Shown: positions 31,734 through 40,478 of the stretch, in pieces | Position numbering within the stretch: position 1 is the first letter of the stretch | Layout: the number at the start of each line of letters is the position of its first letter | NCBI RefSeq assembly: GCF_937898925.1 | Contig: NZ_CALDKF010000086.1 | Span: forward strand, 1-42,116 | DNA from: an uncultured Methanobrevibacter sp. | GTDB lineage: Archaea > Methanobacteriota > Methanobacteria > Methanobacteriales > Methanobacteriaceae | Direction of reading: 5' to 3' | Length of the DNA: 42,116 nucleotides | The notes under the pieces: model-generated | What the model was told of the DNA's origin: nothing | The model's input: the letters and a program-made list of their open reading frames with translations, nothing else | Databases searched by the model: none | Program-made: the position numbers and the translations under genes

Positions 31734-31800
31734 TATTTTTAGTTATATTTTATATTTTTAGCTATTTTTAGTTATATTTTATATTTTTAGCTATTTTTAT
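31734..31800. repeat. Perfect 29-bp tandem duplication in convergent spacer
   Basis: Segments 31734-31762 and 31763-31791 are identical, and a partial third copy follows. The unit is T-rich (TATTTTTAGTTATATTTTAT...). It lies between two convergent genes where T tracts act as terminators, and may have grown by replication slippage. Confidence 0.8.
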
Positions 31801-31860
31801 CTATTTTTTTTATTTTTAGTTATTATCCCTATTTTTTTAAAAAAAGTATAGAAAATGGAT

Positions 31861-33873
31861 TTAAACAAAATCACATTTTCCACTAGGCAATACCCTTACA
31901 ATATCATCTAGACTCAATAGATTATCTTCATTGATTCTGGATAATATTTCCTTAGCTATTTTTTCCTTTTTGGTAAAGCCCGGCTTTATTGTTACAAATT
32001 TATTGGTATGATGTTTCATTGCATCAGTTGGTCCAGCCATTATGCGCTTTTCACCATCATACTCAACAATGCCTATGGATATCTCAAGTTTTGCTCCTCT
32101 AATATAGTTTCTATGTCCACGAATGATAAATGCGCCTTTTGGCACAAACTCCCCTGAAACGGGGGTTTTTGAAACTTGGTCTGGTTCCACCCAATAGACG
32201 TCTTGAGATGTGAAGTTTTTTGACCAAGCACTTGAAAAGGAAGCTGAAAACTCACCTAATTCTTTAAGCAAATTGTCATTTAATGAATCGGATTGAACTT
32301 TTGCTACAACGGAAGGAGCACCATGTATATCTGCATGTAAATAAATATCGTTTTGTTCCAAATATTTCTTTACAACCGCTTCATTGGTACCTGCGTCTCT
32401 ACCGCAAACAACTAAAATTCCATCACTTGATACAAACCATCTCAATTTCTCATACCACTTGAGATTCTTCTTGACTCTCTTCTGTGGAACCATGATATTT
32501 GCCATGGCCTTTTCCTTTTTGGCTTCCATATCTGCAAGCTGTCTTTTGGTGTTTTCAATAGCTATTAATGCACCCTTGATTTTTCGTTTGGCTTTCTTTG
32601 CCTTTTCATAGTAGACTTCAGCATTATCTGGTATGGATTTCTTGGAGTCAAGGGCAATGCTTACATCATCTATTCTTAATGTGATGTTTCCTAAAGGATC
32701 CATGGATTCGAATATCTGTGCATCTGCCATTCCTGATTTCTTGGCATCCTTCAAGGTCTTTCCTATTTCCTTCCATCCATAATCCTTTTCCCTTGCACCT
32801 TTTATTACATTTAATATGTTGTCAACTTGAACGTAATTAGTAAAGAGAAGTTCCCCTTTCATTTGGGAATCTTCAATTGTTTTTTCAAAGTTATGCAATG
32901 TCTCTTCCTGCTTTTCAAGCCTTTTGGAAAATTTGGAAACCTTTTTGTTCCATGCCGCTTCCTGAATTCCTGTAATTTCATTTTTCACTTTGGAGGAGTA
33001 GAATTCGTCACAGGCCTCATTGAAGCTTTCAAAGCTTTCCACTTCAAATCCTTCATATTGGCTTAAGTTGATTGAAATGACATCTTCCTTTGATTTGTAT
33101 TTCTTGAGAGGATTCTCCAATTCCAATTGCTCTATTTCCTTTTTGTTGTTTACAATCATTGGAGTGAACTGTCTTTTCTCCAAAGGTTCGAAAACTGATT
33201 TCAATGCATTGAAAATGATGTTCATTTCCTCAGCACTTAAGGATGAGCATGATGCTTTCTTGCTTATTTCAGTATTCGCCATGATCTCTTCAGCATATAG
33301 GCTACCAAGACCATTTGTAGCAAGAACCCTTACAATCTCTTCATCTTCCCCATTAGCCACAATCTCCTTGAATCCATCGATTGTCAATGTGATTGGATTG
33401 ATTCCATTTTCGAGAGGGAATACATACTCCTTTTTGGAGCTTATGTCCCTATCGCTCCAATGCTTTCTCTTTAGAGGCAACATGATTTCATTGGATTCGT
33501 TTAAGAGTATGATGTTTCCTTGTGAAAATAGCTCAACAATAAGGGTGTAGGTCTCTTCCTTCTTCATCTTGATTTCAACAACCCTGTCAAAGTTATGCTG
33601 CTCTATGCTCACTACATTTGCTCCTTTCACTATCTTTCTTAGAAGCATTGGAAAACTTGGTGGATTTTGAGGATTTGTCAATGGGTATTGGCTTAAATGG
33701 ATTCTTTTCCCAGCTTGTATAACAAGGTCCAGTCTTCCTGTTCCTGCCTTATGGAATCTCATTACCACAGTGTCCTTAGTAGGCTGGAATGACTTATCCA
33801 CTCTTGCTCCAACCAGCAAATCATTTAATTCCTGACATATTGTGTAAATGTCAACATTTGTCATTGATTTCAT
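31861..33873 (-). CDS. rqcH: Rqc2/RqcH-type NFACT protein
   Basis: RqcH/NEMF proteins bind the large ribosomal subunit after a stall and add C-terminal alanine tails that mark the nascent chain for decay. The 670-residue protein has the NFACT-N domain (MTNVDIYTICQELNDLLVGARVDKSF, HFDR-like QHNFDRVVEIKMK), a helix-hairpin-helix region, a long coiled coil (about 300-480), and the NFACT-R (DUF814) domain with VVCGRDAGTNEAVVKKYL, DIYLHADIHGAPSVV and RGHRNYIRGAKLEISIG. Length is typical of archaeal members. A second ATG three codons in is also possible. It is transcribed alone on the minus strand. Confidence 0.9.
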   Translation of the reverse strand: MKSMTNVDIYTICQELNDLLVGARVDKSFQPTKDTVVMRFHKAGTGRLDLVIQAGKRIHLSQYPLTNPQNPPSFPMLLRKIVKGANVVSIEQHNFDRVVEIKMKKEETYTLIVELFSQGNIILLNESNEIMLPLKRKHWSDRDISSKKEYVFPLENGINPITLTIDGFKEIVANGEDEEIVRVLATNGLGSLYAEEIMANTEISKKASCSSLSAEEMNIIFNALKSVFEPLEKRQFTPMIVNNKKEIEQLELENPLKKYKSKEDVISINLSQYEGFEVESFESFNEACDEFYSSKVKNEITGIQEAAWNKKVSKFSKRLEKQEETLHNFEKTIEDSQMKGELLFTNYVQVDNILNVIKGAREKDYGWKEIGKTLKDAKKSGMADAQIFESMDPLGNITLRIDDVSIALDSKKSIPDNAEVYYEKAKKAKRKIKGALIAIENTKRQLADMEAKKEKAMANIMVPQKRVKKNLKWYEKLRWFVSSDGILVVCGRDAGTNEAVVKKYLEQNDIYLHADIHGAPSVVAKVQSDSLNDNLLKELGEFSASFSSAWSKNFTSQDVYWVEPDQVSKTPVSGEFVPKGAFIIRGHRNYIRGAKLEISIGIVEYDGEKRIMAGPTDAMKHHTNKFVTIKPGFTKKEKIAKEILSRINEDNLLSLDDIVRVLPSGKCDFV

Positions 33874-34148
33874 ATTTTATCACTTGAATAATTATTAATG
33901 ATTGAATTATTTTTTAAATTTGTTTTTAAACACATTAAAAAGATTTTTTTTAATGGATTTTTAATGATTATCTATAATTTTTATGCAATATTTTATATAT
34001 TATATCAACTTATATAATTATAGTTATAGTTTTTATATGATTTAATTATATTTAAAACTTTAAAAAACTTTTATTTAATCAAAATAAAAAATCAAATAAA
34101 AAAATCAAAATTTATTTATATTTATTTTTATTATTGGAGGAAAAATTA

Positions 34149-34421
34149 ATGGATGTCACTGTTAAAACTGTATCAATTCATCTTGTTGCTGCAATAGTTG
34201 CAGCTCTCATATCCACTGCATTTACAACTGGAATGTTAGGATTCAAAAATCATGTATTTGCATTTATTGTGGGTTTAGTACTTCTTTATTTCATAGGCCA
34301 ATTCTGTGAAAAGATGTTTGGTGAAGAAGTTAAAGGATTTTCAACTTGGTTATGGGATGGAATCCTTCCATTCGGATTCTGTTGGTTCATTTTATGGACT
34401 ATTTTAACTAATTATTTATAA
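34149..34421 (+). CDS. Small three-helix membrane protein (EMC6-like)
   Basis: The 90-residue product starts MDVTVKTVSIHLVAAIVAAL and has three hydrophobic helices (about 9-30, 36-54, 66-88) with a short polar loop containing KMFGEEVKGF. Size and layout match archaeal proteins annotated EMC6-like (DUF5379), relatives of a small subunit of the ER membrane-insertion complex; this is from memory and untested. TTGGAGG before the ATG is the ribosome-binding site and argues for 34149 over the upstream TTG at 34134. T-rich direct repeats follow. Confidence 0.6.
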   Translation: MDVTVKTVSIHLVAAIVAALISTAFTTGMLGFKNHVFAFIVGLVLLYFIGQFCEKMFGEEVKGFSTWLWDGILPFGFCWFILWTILTNYL

Positions 34422-34434
34422 ATAATTAGTTTCT

Positions 34435-34545
34435 TTTTTTATTTATTTTATTCATTTTTTTAAATTCTAACTATTTTTAACTATTTTTAACTATTTTTAC
34501 TATTTTTTACTAATTTTTTACTATTTTTCACTATTTCTAATTTCT
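34435..34545 (+). terminator. T-rich repeated terminator region
   Basis: AACTATTTTT and close variants (ACTATTTTTT, ACTAATTTTTT, ACTATTTTTC) recur about eight times in ~100 bases after the small membrane-protein gene. Such repeated T tracts should stop archaeal RNA polymerase efficiently. Confidence 0.5.
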
Positions 34546-34702
34546 TATTTTTATTCAATGTCTATGTTTAAAAAGAGCTTTTTTGTAATTTTTTTATGAA
34601 AAATAGTTTGTTGATAAAAAATTAATTAATGATTAATTGTTTAAAAAAGTTTAAAATGTTAAAAAATAGAAAAAAAGAAAAAAGTTTTTTAATTAAAAAA
34701 CT

Positions 34703-34828
34703 TTAATAATATTCATCATCCTCATCGAATCCACCTAAATCTGGGCTGTCAGAAAGGTCAGATCCACAGTTTTCACATATTAATGCACCGATAGGATTTA
34801 AATGTCCACATACATTGCAAGTAATCAT
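34703..34828 (-). CDS. 41-residue zinc-ribbon microprotein
   Basis: On the minus strand GAGGTG stands seven bases before ATG (34828-34826). The product MITCNVCGHLNP...ALICENCGSDL has C4/C7 and C18/C21, a complete zinc ribbon, and an acidic tail ending DEDDEYY. The gene lies 27 bases downstream of the DUF2070 gene on the same strand, so the two are probably cotranscribed. The acidic Tyr-rich tail resembles that of the 50-residue protein at 2657. Function unknown; an adaptor for the membrane partner is a guess. Confidence 0.68.
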   Translation of the reverse strand: MITCNVCGHLNPIGALICENCGSDLSDSPDLGGFDEDDEYY

Positions 34829-34855
34829 GCTTTCACCTCAACATATAAGAATTAA

Positions 34856-36673
34856 TTATAATACAAATATCCAAATGATTACAAAGATGATCGCTACAAT
34901 AAATGTCAATGGAGCAATGATCTTACTTACTGCTACGATGGAACTGATGGTAGAAATAAGTTCTGTGGAATTATTTGGACCGAATGTCTTAAGATTTAGG
35001 ATTCTTTCAGTATTTGTTCCAGCTTCCACTGGCTCTAAATCCTTAATTGCCTCATTGATTGAAATTTTCACAAACTCTATGATCTTTTCCTTCTCTACAG
35101 TTCCAACTGGATTGTAACCTGCAGATAATGTATTAACTGTATGTGTGTCTGTGGTCATAACTTCAATCTCATCAATATCCAAGTCTTCAACTGCATTGAA
35201 AATGGTTTCTCTGTATCCTAATTCCATATTGTTTGAATCGAATAATACATAAGCAGTTCTTTGTCCATTAACTTCAACGACCATGGTTTTCAAACCGCTT
35301 TCACCAATTCCTTGATGCTTATCGAATCCACCGAGGTCTGTATAGTAACATCCAACTTTAATGTCGTGTTCCAGATCCAATGGCTCTATTAACTTGATTG
35401 TATCGATTAATTGGAACAATTCAGGGTTTCCAGGAAGAACTCCTCCTTTTTCCTCGTTAAAGGAATTGTGGCAGTCAACTAAAATATTGTTTTCAGTTCC
35501 TAATTCTTTCTGGCTTTCTATCATTGCTGCAAGCCCTACAGCATATTCTATGTCATCACTGCCTGATGGGGCTAATGTAGAAAGCATAATGGTTCCATTC
35601 TTGAAGAATTGAACCCCGACATTTGCTTTTTTATAGGAATACCTAATGAATTCACTTGCCTTTGGAGAGTATTCCATATTGTCTAAGGCTTTTCTTACAG
35701 CATCTTCTATCTTAACGATTTCATCGCTTGATACTGGGTTGAAGTCGTGGGTTGATGGACCATGTGCAACCATAGTGAATGCATCAAAGCTATTTGCCAA
35801 TATTGTTGGCATATTGGAACCTCCAATGTCTCCAAGAGGTCCTGGGTGAACGCAAGGACTTAAAAACAATGCTTTAATGCTTCCGTCAAGCCTTCTAAAG
35901 CTTGCAACACCTACAAGAGTATCAATAGCTTCTCCAGCATTGTCAAACAATTGTTCAATTGTATTTGTTCCCTCATTCATATGTAAAATGAAATAACTTA
36001 GGATTTCCATTGCTCCAAATCCTAAATTCTTTTTCATAGGAGACTCTACAACACTGATGAATGCATAGATTGCAATCAGGAAGATTACACTTGCTATAAT
36101 CACTTTAAATATTGTAGTAATATATCCTAGTGAGAATATGTAATCAATATTGTTTAGGAAACTTGTGATAATGAGCATTCCAATCATAAGCAATGGTTGG
36201 ATAATTGCAATGATAAATGAATTGAAGAGCTTTATTCTGGTTGTGGCTAATATAACAAGAATATTGAACCCAAATGCAATAACACAACCGAATAGGATGG
36301 AGTTAAAGAATAAATTCATATTGAAAATAAGACCTACTCCTGTTCCAATGATACCTACAATTCCTGCAAGGGACATTGAGACCAATGCTAAGAACATGGA
36401 GTGCTTAGCCTTAAGGTTGATTCCATTAAGGGATTCTACCCATAATTGATCAGTGGAACCGGTTATGATTGCAGGCAATCCGAATACAACAAAACCGAAT
36501 GCCCCTCCGTAGAAGAAGTCTTCCAATCCGTTTCCTACACTAACCGGCTGTAATAAAAATAGGAGAACTCCTATAATAAAACTTAGTATAATTATCATTA
36601 GCACTGAACTTTTAGCATTAGGCAATGTTCTAATCCATTTTGATAATCCTGCTACATTACTCATACTGGACAT
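34856..36673 (-). CDS. DUF2070 family membrane protein
   Basis: The 605-residue protein has six to seven membrane helices in the first ~215 residues (SSVLMIIILSFIIGVLLFLL onward) and one at the very end (IIAPLTFIVAIIFVIIWIFVL). Between them lies a soluble domain with SPCVHPGPLGDIGGSNMPT and MVAHGPSTHDFNPV, conserved His/Asp-rich text typical of the archaeal DUF2070 family; it may bind metal. The family is confined to archaea and has no settled role. The zinc-ribbon microprotein follows it. A divergent spacer of ~210 bases separates it from the fumarate hydratase gene. Confidence 0.87.
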   Translation of the reverse strand: MSSMSNVAGLSKWIRTLPNAKSSVLMIIILSFIIGVLLFLLQPVSVGNGLEDFFYGGAFGFVVFGLPAIITGSTDQLWVESLNGINLKAKHSMFLALVSMSLAGIVGIIGTGVGLIFNMNLFFNSILFGCVIAFGFNILVILATTRIKLFNSFIIAIIQPLLMIGMLIITSFLNNIDYIFSLGYITTIFKVIIASVIFLIAIYAFISVVESPMKKNLGFGAMEILSYFILHMNEGTNTIEQLFDNAGEAIDTLVGVASFRRLDGSIKALFLSPCVHPGPLGDIGGSNMPTILANSFDAFTMVAHGPSTHDFNPVSSDEIVKIEDAVRKALDNMEYSPKASEFIRYSYKKANVGVQFFKNGTIMLSTLAPSGSDDIEYAVGLAAMIESQKELGTENNILVDCHNSFNEEKGGVLPGNPELFQLIDTIKLIEPLDLEHDIKVGCYYTDLGGFDKHQGIGESGLKTMVVEVNGQRTAYVLFDSNNMELGYRETIFNAVEDLDIDEIEVMTTDTHTVNTLSAGYNPVGTVEKEKIIEFVKISINEAIKDLEPVEAGTNTERILNLKTFGPNNSTELISTISSIVAVSKIIAPLTFIVAIIFVIIWIFVL

Positions 36674-36884
36674 TAATAATCAACCTTTACTCTTCAATTA
36701 ATTAAAATTAATTTAATTTAAATTATTTGGATTTAGATTATTTTTATATATCTAAATAAATAAATTAAATAATATAATATATAATATATGAAATTTTTTA
36801 TATAAAACTTATTCTATTTATTTTTGAAATTCTTAAGGGTATGTTTTAAGGTTTCAAAATTTATAAAATTTATTTGGTGAATTC

Positions 36885-37421
36885 ATGATAGAATTAAAAA
36901 CCCCAATTACTGATGAGGATATTAACAAATTAAAAGCTGGAGATGTTATTGCAATCTCCGGTCAAATATTGACTGCAAGAGATCAAGCTCATAAAAGAAT
37001 CTTGGAAGAGGGAGCTCCAATTGACATTGAAGGAGCAGTCTTATTCCATGCAGGACCTATTATTCAGGAAGAAGAAAACAAAGATGATTCAGAACCAAAA
37101 TATAAGATGGTTGCTGTAGGCCCTACAACTTCCATGAGAATGAATCCGTATGAAGCGGATGTTTTGGATATGGGCGCTAAGATCATCATTGGTAAAGGTG
37201 GAATGGACGATTCTGTCAGGGAAGCTCTAAAGAGAAACAATGCAGTTTATGTAGTGGCAACTGGTGGCTGTGCAGCATTGTATGTTGATAAGGTCAATGA
37301 AATAAAAGGAGTAAATTGGCTTGACCTTGGAATGCCTGAAGCCATTTGGGATTTGGATGTTGATTCATTCGGCCCATTGATTGTAGCGATGGACAGTGAA
37401 GGAAACAGTCTTTATGACTAA
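36885..37421 (+). CDS. Fumarate hydratase class I, beta subunit
   Basis: The enzyme converts fumarate and malate; in methanogens it works in the reductive, incomplete TCA path to succinate and 2-oxoglutarate. The 178-residue protein matches the C-terminal (beta) part of class I, [4Fe-4S]-dependent fumarases: GDVIAISGQILTARDQAHKR, LFHAGPI, VGPTTSMRMNPYE, GKGGMD and VATGGCAALYV. The alpha subunit with the cluster cysteines is not in this window. The same fold occurs in L-tartrate dehydratase, so that is the alternative. GGTGA lies before the ATG. PycA, at the other end of this region, feeds the same pathway. Confidence 0.9.
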   Translation: MIELKTPITDEDINKLKAGDVIAISGQILTARDQAHKRILEEGAPIDIEGAVLFHAGPIIQEEENKDDSEPKYKMVAVGPTTSMRMNPYEADVLDMGAKIIIGKGGMDDSVREALKRNNAVYVVATGGCAALYVDKVNEIKGVNWLDLGMPEAIWDLDVDSFGPLIVAMDSEGNSLYD

Positions 37422-37500
37422 TATTTTGACTAATATTTTGACTAATATTTTGACTTATCTTTATGACTAATATTTTGACTAATCTTTATGACTAATATTG
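37411..37500. repeat. Tandem repeats that include the fumarase stop codon
   Basis: GACTAATATTTT repeats three times from 37416, and the longer unit CTTTATGACTAAT recurs at about 37410, 37459 and 37484. The first copy contains the last codons and stop of the fumarate hydratase gene, so the gene end itself has been copied downstream. No protein is encoded in the copies. Confidence 0.8.
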
Positions 37501-37666
37501 TTTTCAAATAGTAATGCAAATATCAATAAGTAAATATTTATATACTAATTATTTTAAATATCATAATAATCTATATTAATTTTATTTTATTAGTTTATCA
37601 TATTAGTTTAATTTAATTTTTATCAGATTAATTATTTAAAGAATTTATGATTATTTTGGTGATATA

Positions 37667-37984
37667 ATGGCAGATATTGCAGAAGCAGCTGAAAAGAAAT
37701 TAAAGTCAAGAATTAGAAAATTAAAAAAATGCAATAAGGATGAAGAGGAAAAAGAAAAATTCTTCAATCAATTAGGTCTTTCTTTCACAATCAGTTTACC
37801 TACTAAAAATCCTGAAAAGCAAGAAGACTTCGTCATGTTATACACTAGTCCAGATGGAAACATCGTTCATGCAGAATACGCTTATTCTGAAGGTGAAGAG
37901 TTTACTCAAATGGACATCAGTGAAAAGGATTTAAAAGTAATCATTGAATCATTCTCTGATTTCGAATTAAGTCTTTTAGACTAA
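37667..37984 (+). CDS. Conserved small hypothetical protein
   Basis: The 105-residue protein starts MADIAEAAEKKLKSRIRKLKK, a basic helix, then an alpha/beta part (FVMLYTSPDGNIVHAEYAYSEGEEF) and ends in an acidic helix (SDFELSLLD). No cysteine, membrane or signal sequence is present. GGTGATATA precedes the ATG. The ordered, soluble look and good start signal support a real gene, probably restricted to Methanobacteriales. I cannot give it a function. Confidence 0.65.
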   Translation: MADIAEAAEKKLKSRIRKLKKCNKDEEEKEKFFNQLGLSFTISLPTKNPEKQEDFVMLYTSPDGNIVHAEYAYSEGEEFTQMDISEKDLKVIIESFSDFELSLLD

Positions 37985-38113
37985 TTTCTTTTTAATTCTT
38001 TTTCTTTATAATTCCATTATTGGAATTATTTATCTATTTTTTAATTTAATTTATAATTTAATTCACTTTTTTTAGTTAATTTTTATGTTTTTAGAATTTT
38101 TTAAGGTTTTATC

Positions 38114-39274
38114 ATGATTGTCAATAATTCATTGGATGAAGTTAAGAAAAGGGAATCTGCATTGAAAATCATTAAGGAAATCATTAACGATAATGGAAGG
38201 GATTCATTATATGATGTTACTGGACTTTCCGGTGGCTTTATAGCAAATGATGATGAATTGGATCTCTTGGAAACTTATGTAGGTCCAGCTATTTTTGAAG
38301 ATGAGCTCCAAATTGTGGGAAAAGAACATCTTGGAGGAGAAAAGGTCTTGGCAGTTAACAGGACAAGTTCCGGGATCTTGGCAAGTATTTTGGCATTGGT
38401 TAATGAAGGTGACCATGTAAGTCATTTCCTGGCTGAATTTCCAGCTCACCCATCTATTCCAAGGTCTTGTGCAATTGTAGGGGCAAGCTATGATGAATTC
38501 GTTGACATCGATAAGTTCACTATTCCTGAAAACACTTCATTGGTTGTTGTAACCGGCTCAACAATGGATCATAAGGTCATTGATGAGGAACTCTTTAAGA
38601 AAGTCATTGATATGGCTCATGAAAAGGATATTCCTGTTCTTGTTGATGATGCTTCAGGTGCAAGGCTCAGAACTGCTGTTTTCAATCAAGCGAAAGCTAC
38701 AGAACTTGGAGCGGATTTGGTTGTTACCAGTACAGATAAGTTAATGCCAGGACCAAGAGGCGGATTAATGGCTGGAAGAGAAGAATTGATTGATGAGATA
38801 AAGGTTAAGGCAAATCAATTTGGTCTTGAAGCTCAACCTCCATTGATTTTAGCTATGGTAAACGGAATCAAGAATTACACTGAAGAGAACTTGGTTAAAG
38901 CAATTTCCAGAAAAGAAGAGTTCTATGAATTATTAAGTGAAAAGTACGAGATGTTTGAAAAGACACCAACTGGTGTTATGGTAAGTGAAGATGCATTGAA
39001 AAACCAATTAGAAAAGCTAAATGTTAAAACAGAGCTTTCAAAAAAGGACTGCTGTTTCTTATGGGCTATGGTTTTATTGAAGGACTTTGGCATAATTACA
39101 ATACCTGCAGTTGGCATGCCTGGTGCCTCTGCTACAATTCGTATTGATTTATCTACTCAGGATGTAATTGATATCGATTTAAATGAGTTATATGAAAAAG
39201 TAGATCAGTCCTTTGAGAGATTCTTGGATTTATCCCAAGATGTTGAAAAGTCAAAAGAATTGATTTTCTATTAA
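38114..39274 (+). CDS. PLP-dependent enzyme, MJ0158 family
   Basis: The 386-residue protein resembles the MJ0158 family, archaeal relatives of bacterial selenocysteine synthase SelA that do not make selenocysteine. It has LSGGFIANDDELDLLETYVG near the start, VNRTSSGILASILAL, the PLP-Asp in LVDDASGARLR, and the Schiff-base Lys in VTSTDKLMPGPRGG (about residue 214). It should be a type I fold PLP enzyme in the cytoplasm; the reaction is not known. TTAAGG before the ATG gives a modest ribosome-binding site. It is convergent with the birA gene. Confidence 0.85.
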   Translation: MIVNNSLDEVKKRESALKIIKEIINDNGRDSLYDVTGLSGGFIANDDELDLLETYVGPAIFEDELQIVGKEHLGGEKVLAVNRTSSGILASILALVNEGDHVSHFLAEFPAHPSIPRSCAIVGASYDEFVDIDKFTIPENTSLVVVTGSTMDHKVIDEELFKKVIDMAHEKDIPVLVDDASGARLRTAVFNQAKATELGADLVVTSTDKLMPGPRGGLMAGREELIDEIKVKANQFGLEAQPPLILAMVNGIKNYTEENLVKAISRKEEFYELLSEKYEMFEKTPTGVMVSEDALKNQLEKLNVKTELSKKDCCFLWAMVLLKDFGIITIPAVGMPGASATIRIDLSTQDVIDIDLNELYEKVDQSFERFLDLSQDVEKSKELIFY

Positions 39275-39461
39275 AATTAGTTAAAAAAAGAGTTTTTTTT
39301 ATTTTAGACCTTTTTATTTTAGGTCTTTTTATTTTTTTAATTTATTTTTTAGAAAAAGAGGTAATAAAATGAAAAATTAATTTCATTTTATTCTATTTAT
39401 TTAAAGTACTATTTTTGTTTGATTTCAATTTAAAATAAATTTGAAATAATAGTTTTTAATT

Positions 39462-40376
39462 TTATTCAACGGTTCTAAGTTCACCGGAGATGATCTTCTC
39501 TAATGTGCCGTCTTGTCTTTCAATGATTAAACTACCTTCGTTGTTGATTCCAACAACATAACCTTGGGTGATTTTTCCACCGGTTTGGGTAATGTTTACG
39601 TATTTTCCAATGGTATCTGCAAGGTCTCTCCAATCCTTAAGAATGGTTTCTATCTCACCATCTTTATATAATTCGTAAACCTTTTCAAATTCATTTAGGA
39701 AAATTGCAATGAGTTCATTCTCATCGACTTTAGTAGGCAATTCTTCAGTTAATGTGGTTGTGCCTATTCTAATGTCTTCAGAGAAATCCTCTAATTTGAG
39801 GTTGCTGTCAATTCCAATACCTACAACAATCCAGTCGATTTCATTGAAAGTTGCATTGACTTCAGTTAATACTCCAGATATCTTTTTTCCGTAAATCAAG
39901 ACATCATTAGGCCATTTGATTCTTGCATCAACACCTAAAGATCTGATTGATTTAGCTATTGCTACACCAGTTGCCAAGGTGATTAAACCAATTCTTGCAG
40001 GAGGAACTTGAGGTCTTAAGATAAGGGACATCCATACTCCGCCTTCAGGAGCTTCCCATTTCTTTCCTAATCTTCCTCTTGCGTTAGTCTGAATTTCAGA
40101 AATCAACACGGTACCTTCTTTAGCATCGTGATTAGCTAAAAATTTAGCTATTGAATTAGTGGAAAACACTTTTCTGAAACAAAGGATTTCCTTAGCGATT
40201 TCTTCAGTTTCGAGGTTTTCGCAAATTTTATCTTTTGTAATGTGTTCAGTTTTTCCGAATCCTAATTCCTTGATGGATTCTTCAATAGCTTCATCGTTTA
40301 TTGAGTCTAAACGTTTAGCTTCCTCTTCTGAAATTACATTATGGCTTAGTAAAAGCTTTATCATTTCTTTTTTCAT
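39462..40376 (-). CDS. birA: Biotin-protein ligase (BirA)
   Basis: The enzyme activates biotin with ATP and attaches it to a Lys of its acceptor, here probably the biotin-carrier part of pyruvate carboxylase (PycB). The 304-residue protein has an N-terminal helical region of ~75 residues that may be a helix-turn-helix, then the ligase core with SEIQTNARGRLGKKW (biotin/ATP loop), GGVWMSLILRP, IKWPNDVLIYGKKISGVL, and a C-terminal SH3-like part. ATG 40376 follows AAGTGAT. It lies ~100 bases downstream of pycA on the same strand, the order known from other Methanobacteriales, so the carboxylase and its ligase are made together. Confidence 0.93.
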   Translation of the reverse strand: MKKEMIKLLLSHNVISEEEAKRLDSINDEAIEESIKELGFGKTEHITKDKICENLETEEIAKEILCFRKVFSTNSIAKFLANHDAKEGTVLISEIQTNARGRLGKKWEAPEGGVWMSLILRPQVPPARIGLITLATGVAIAKSIRSLGVDARIKWPNDVLIYGKKISGVLTEVNATFNEIDWIVVGIGIDSNLKLEDFSEDIRIGTTTLTEELPTKVDENELIAIFLNEFEKVYELYKDGEIETILKDWRDLADTIGKYVNITQTGGKITQGYVVGINNEGSLIIERQDGTLEKIISGELRTVE

Positions 40377-40478
40377 AATAATCACTTAAATATGAGTTTA
40401 ATTTATAAGTTTAGTTTATGAGTTTAGTCTTTTATTTTATAAATTTCATTTTATTAAAATTTATTTTATTTTTGCAGT

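Noticed and set aside
33020..33550. 176-codon plus-strand frame
   Set aside because: It lies antisense within the RqcH gene and shows no family features.
34435..34545. Repeated ACTATTTTT units considered as a CRISPR-like array
   Set aside because: Units are short, imperfect and without unique spacers; they are T tracts of a terminator region.
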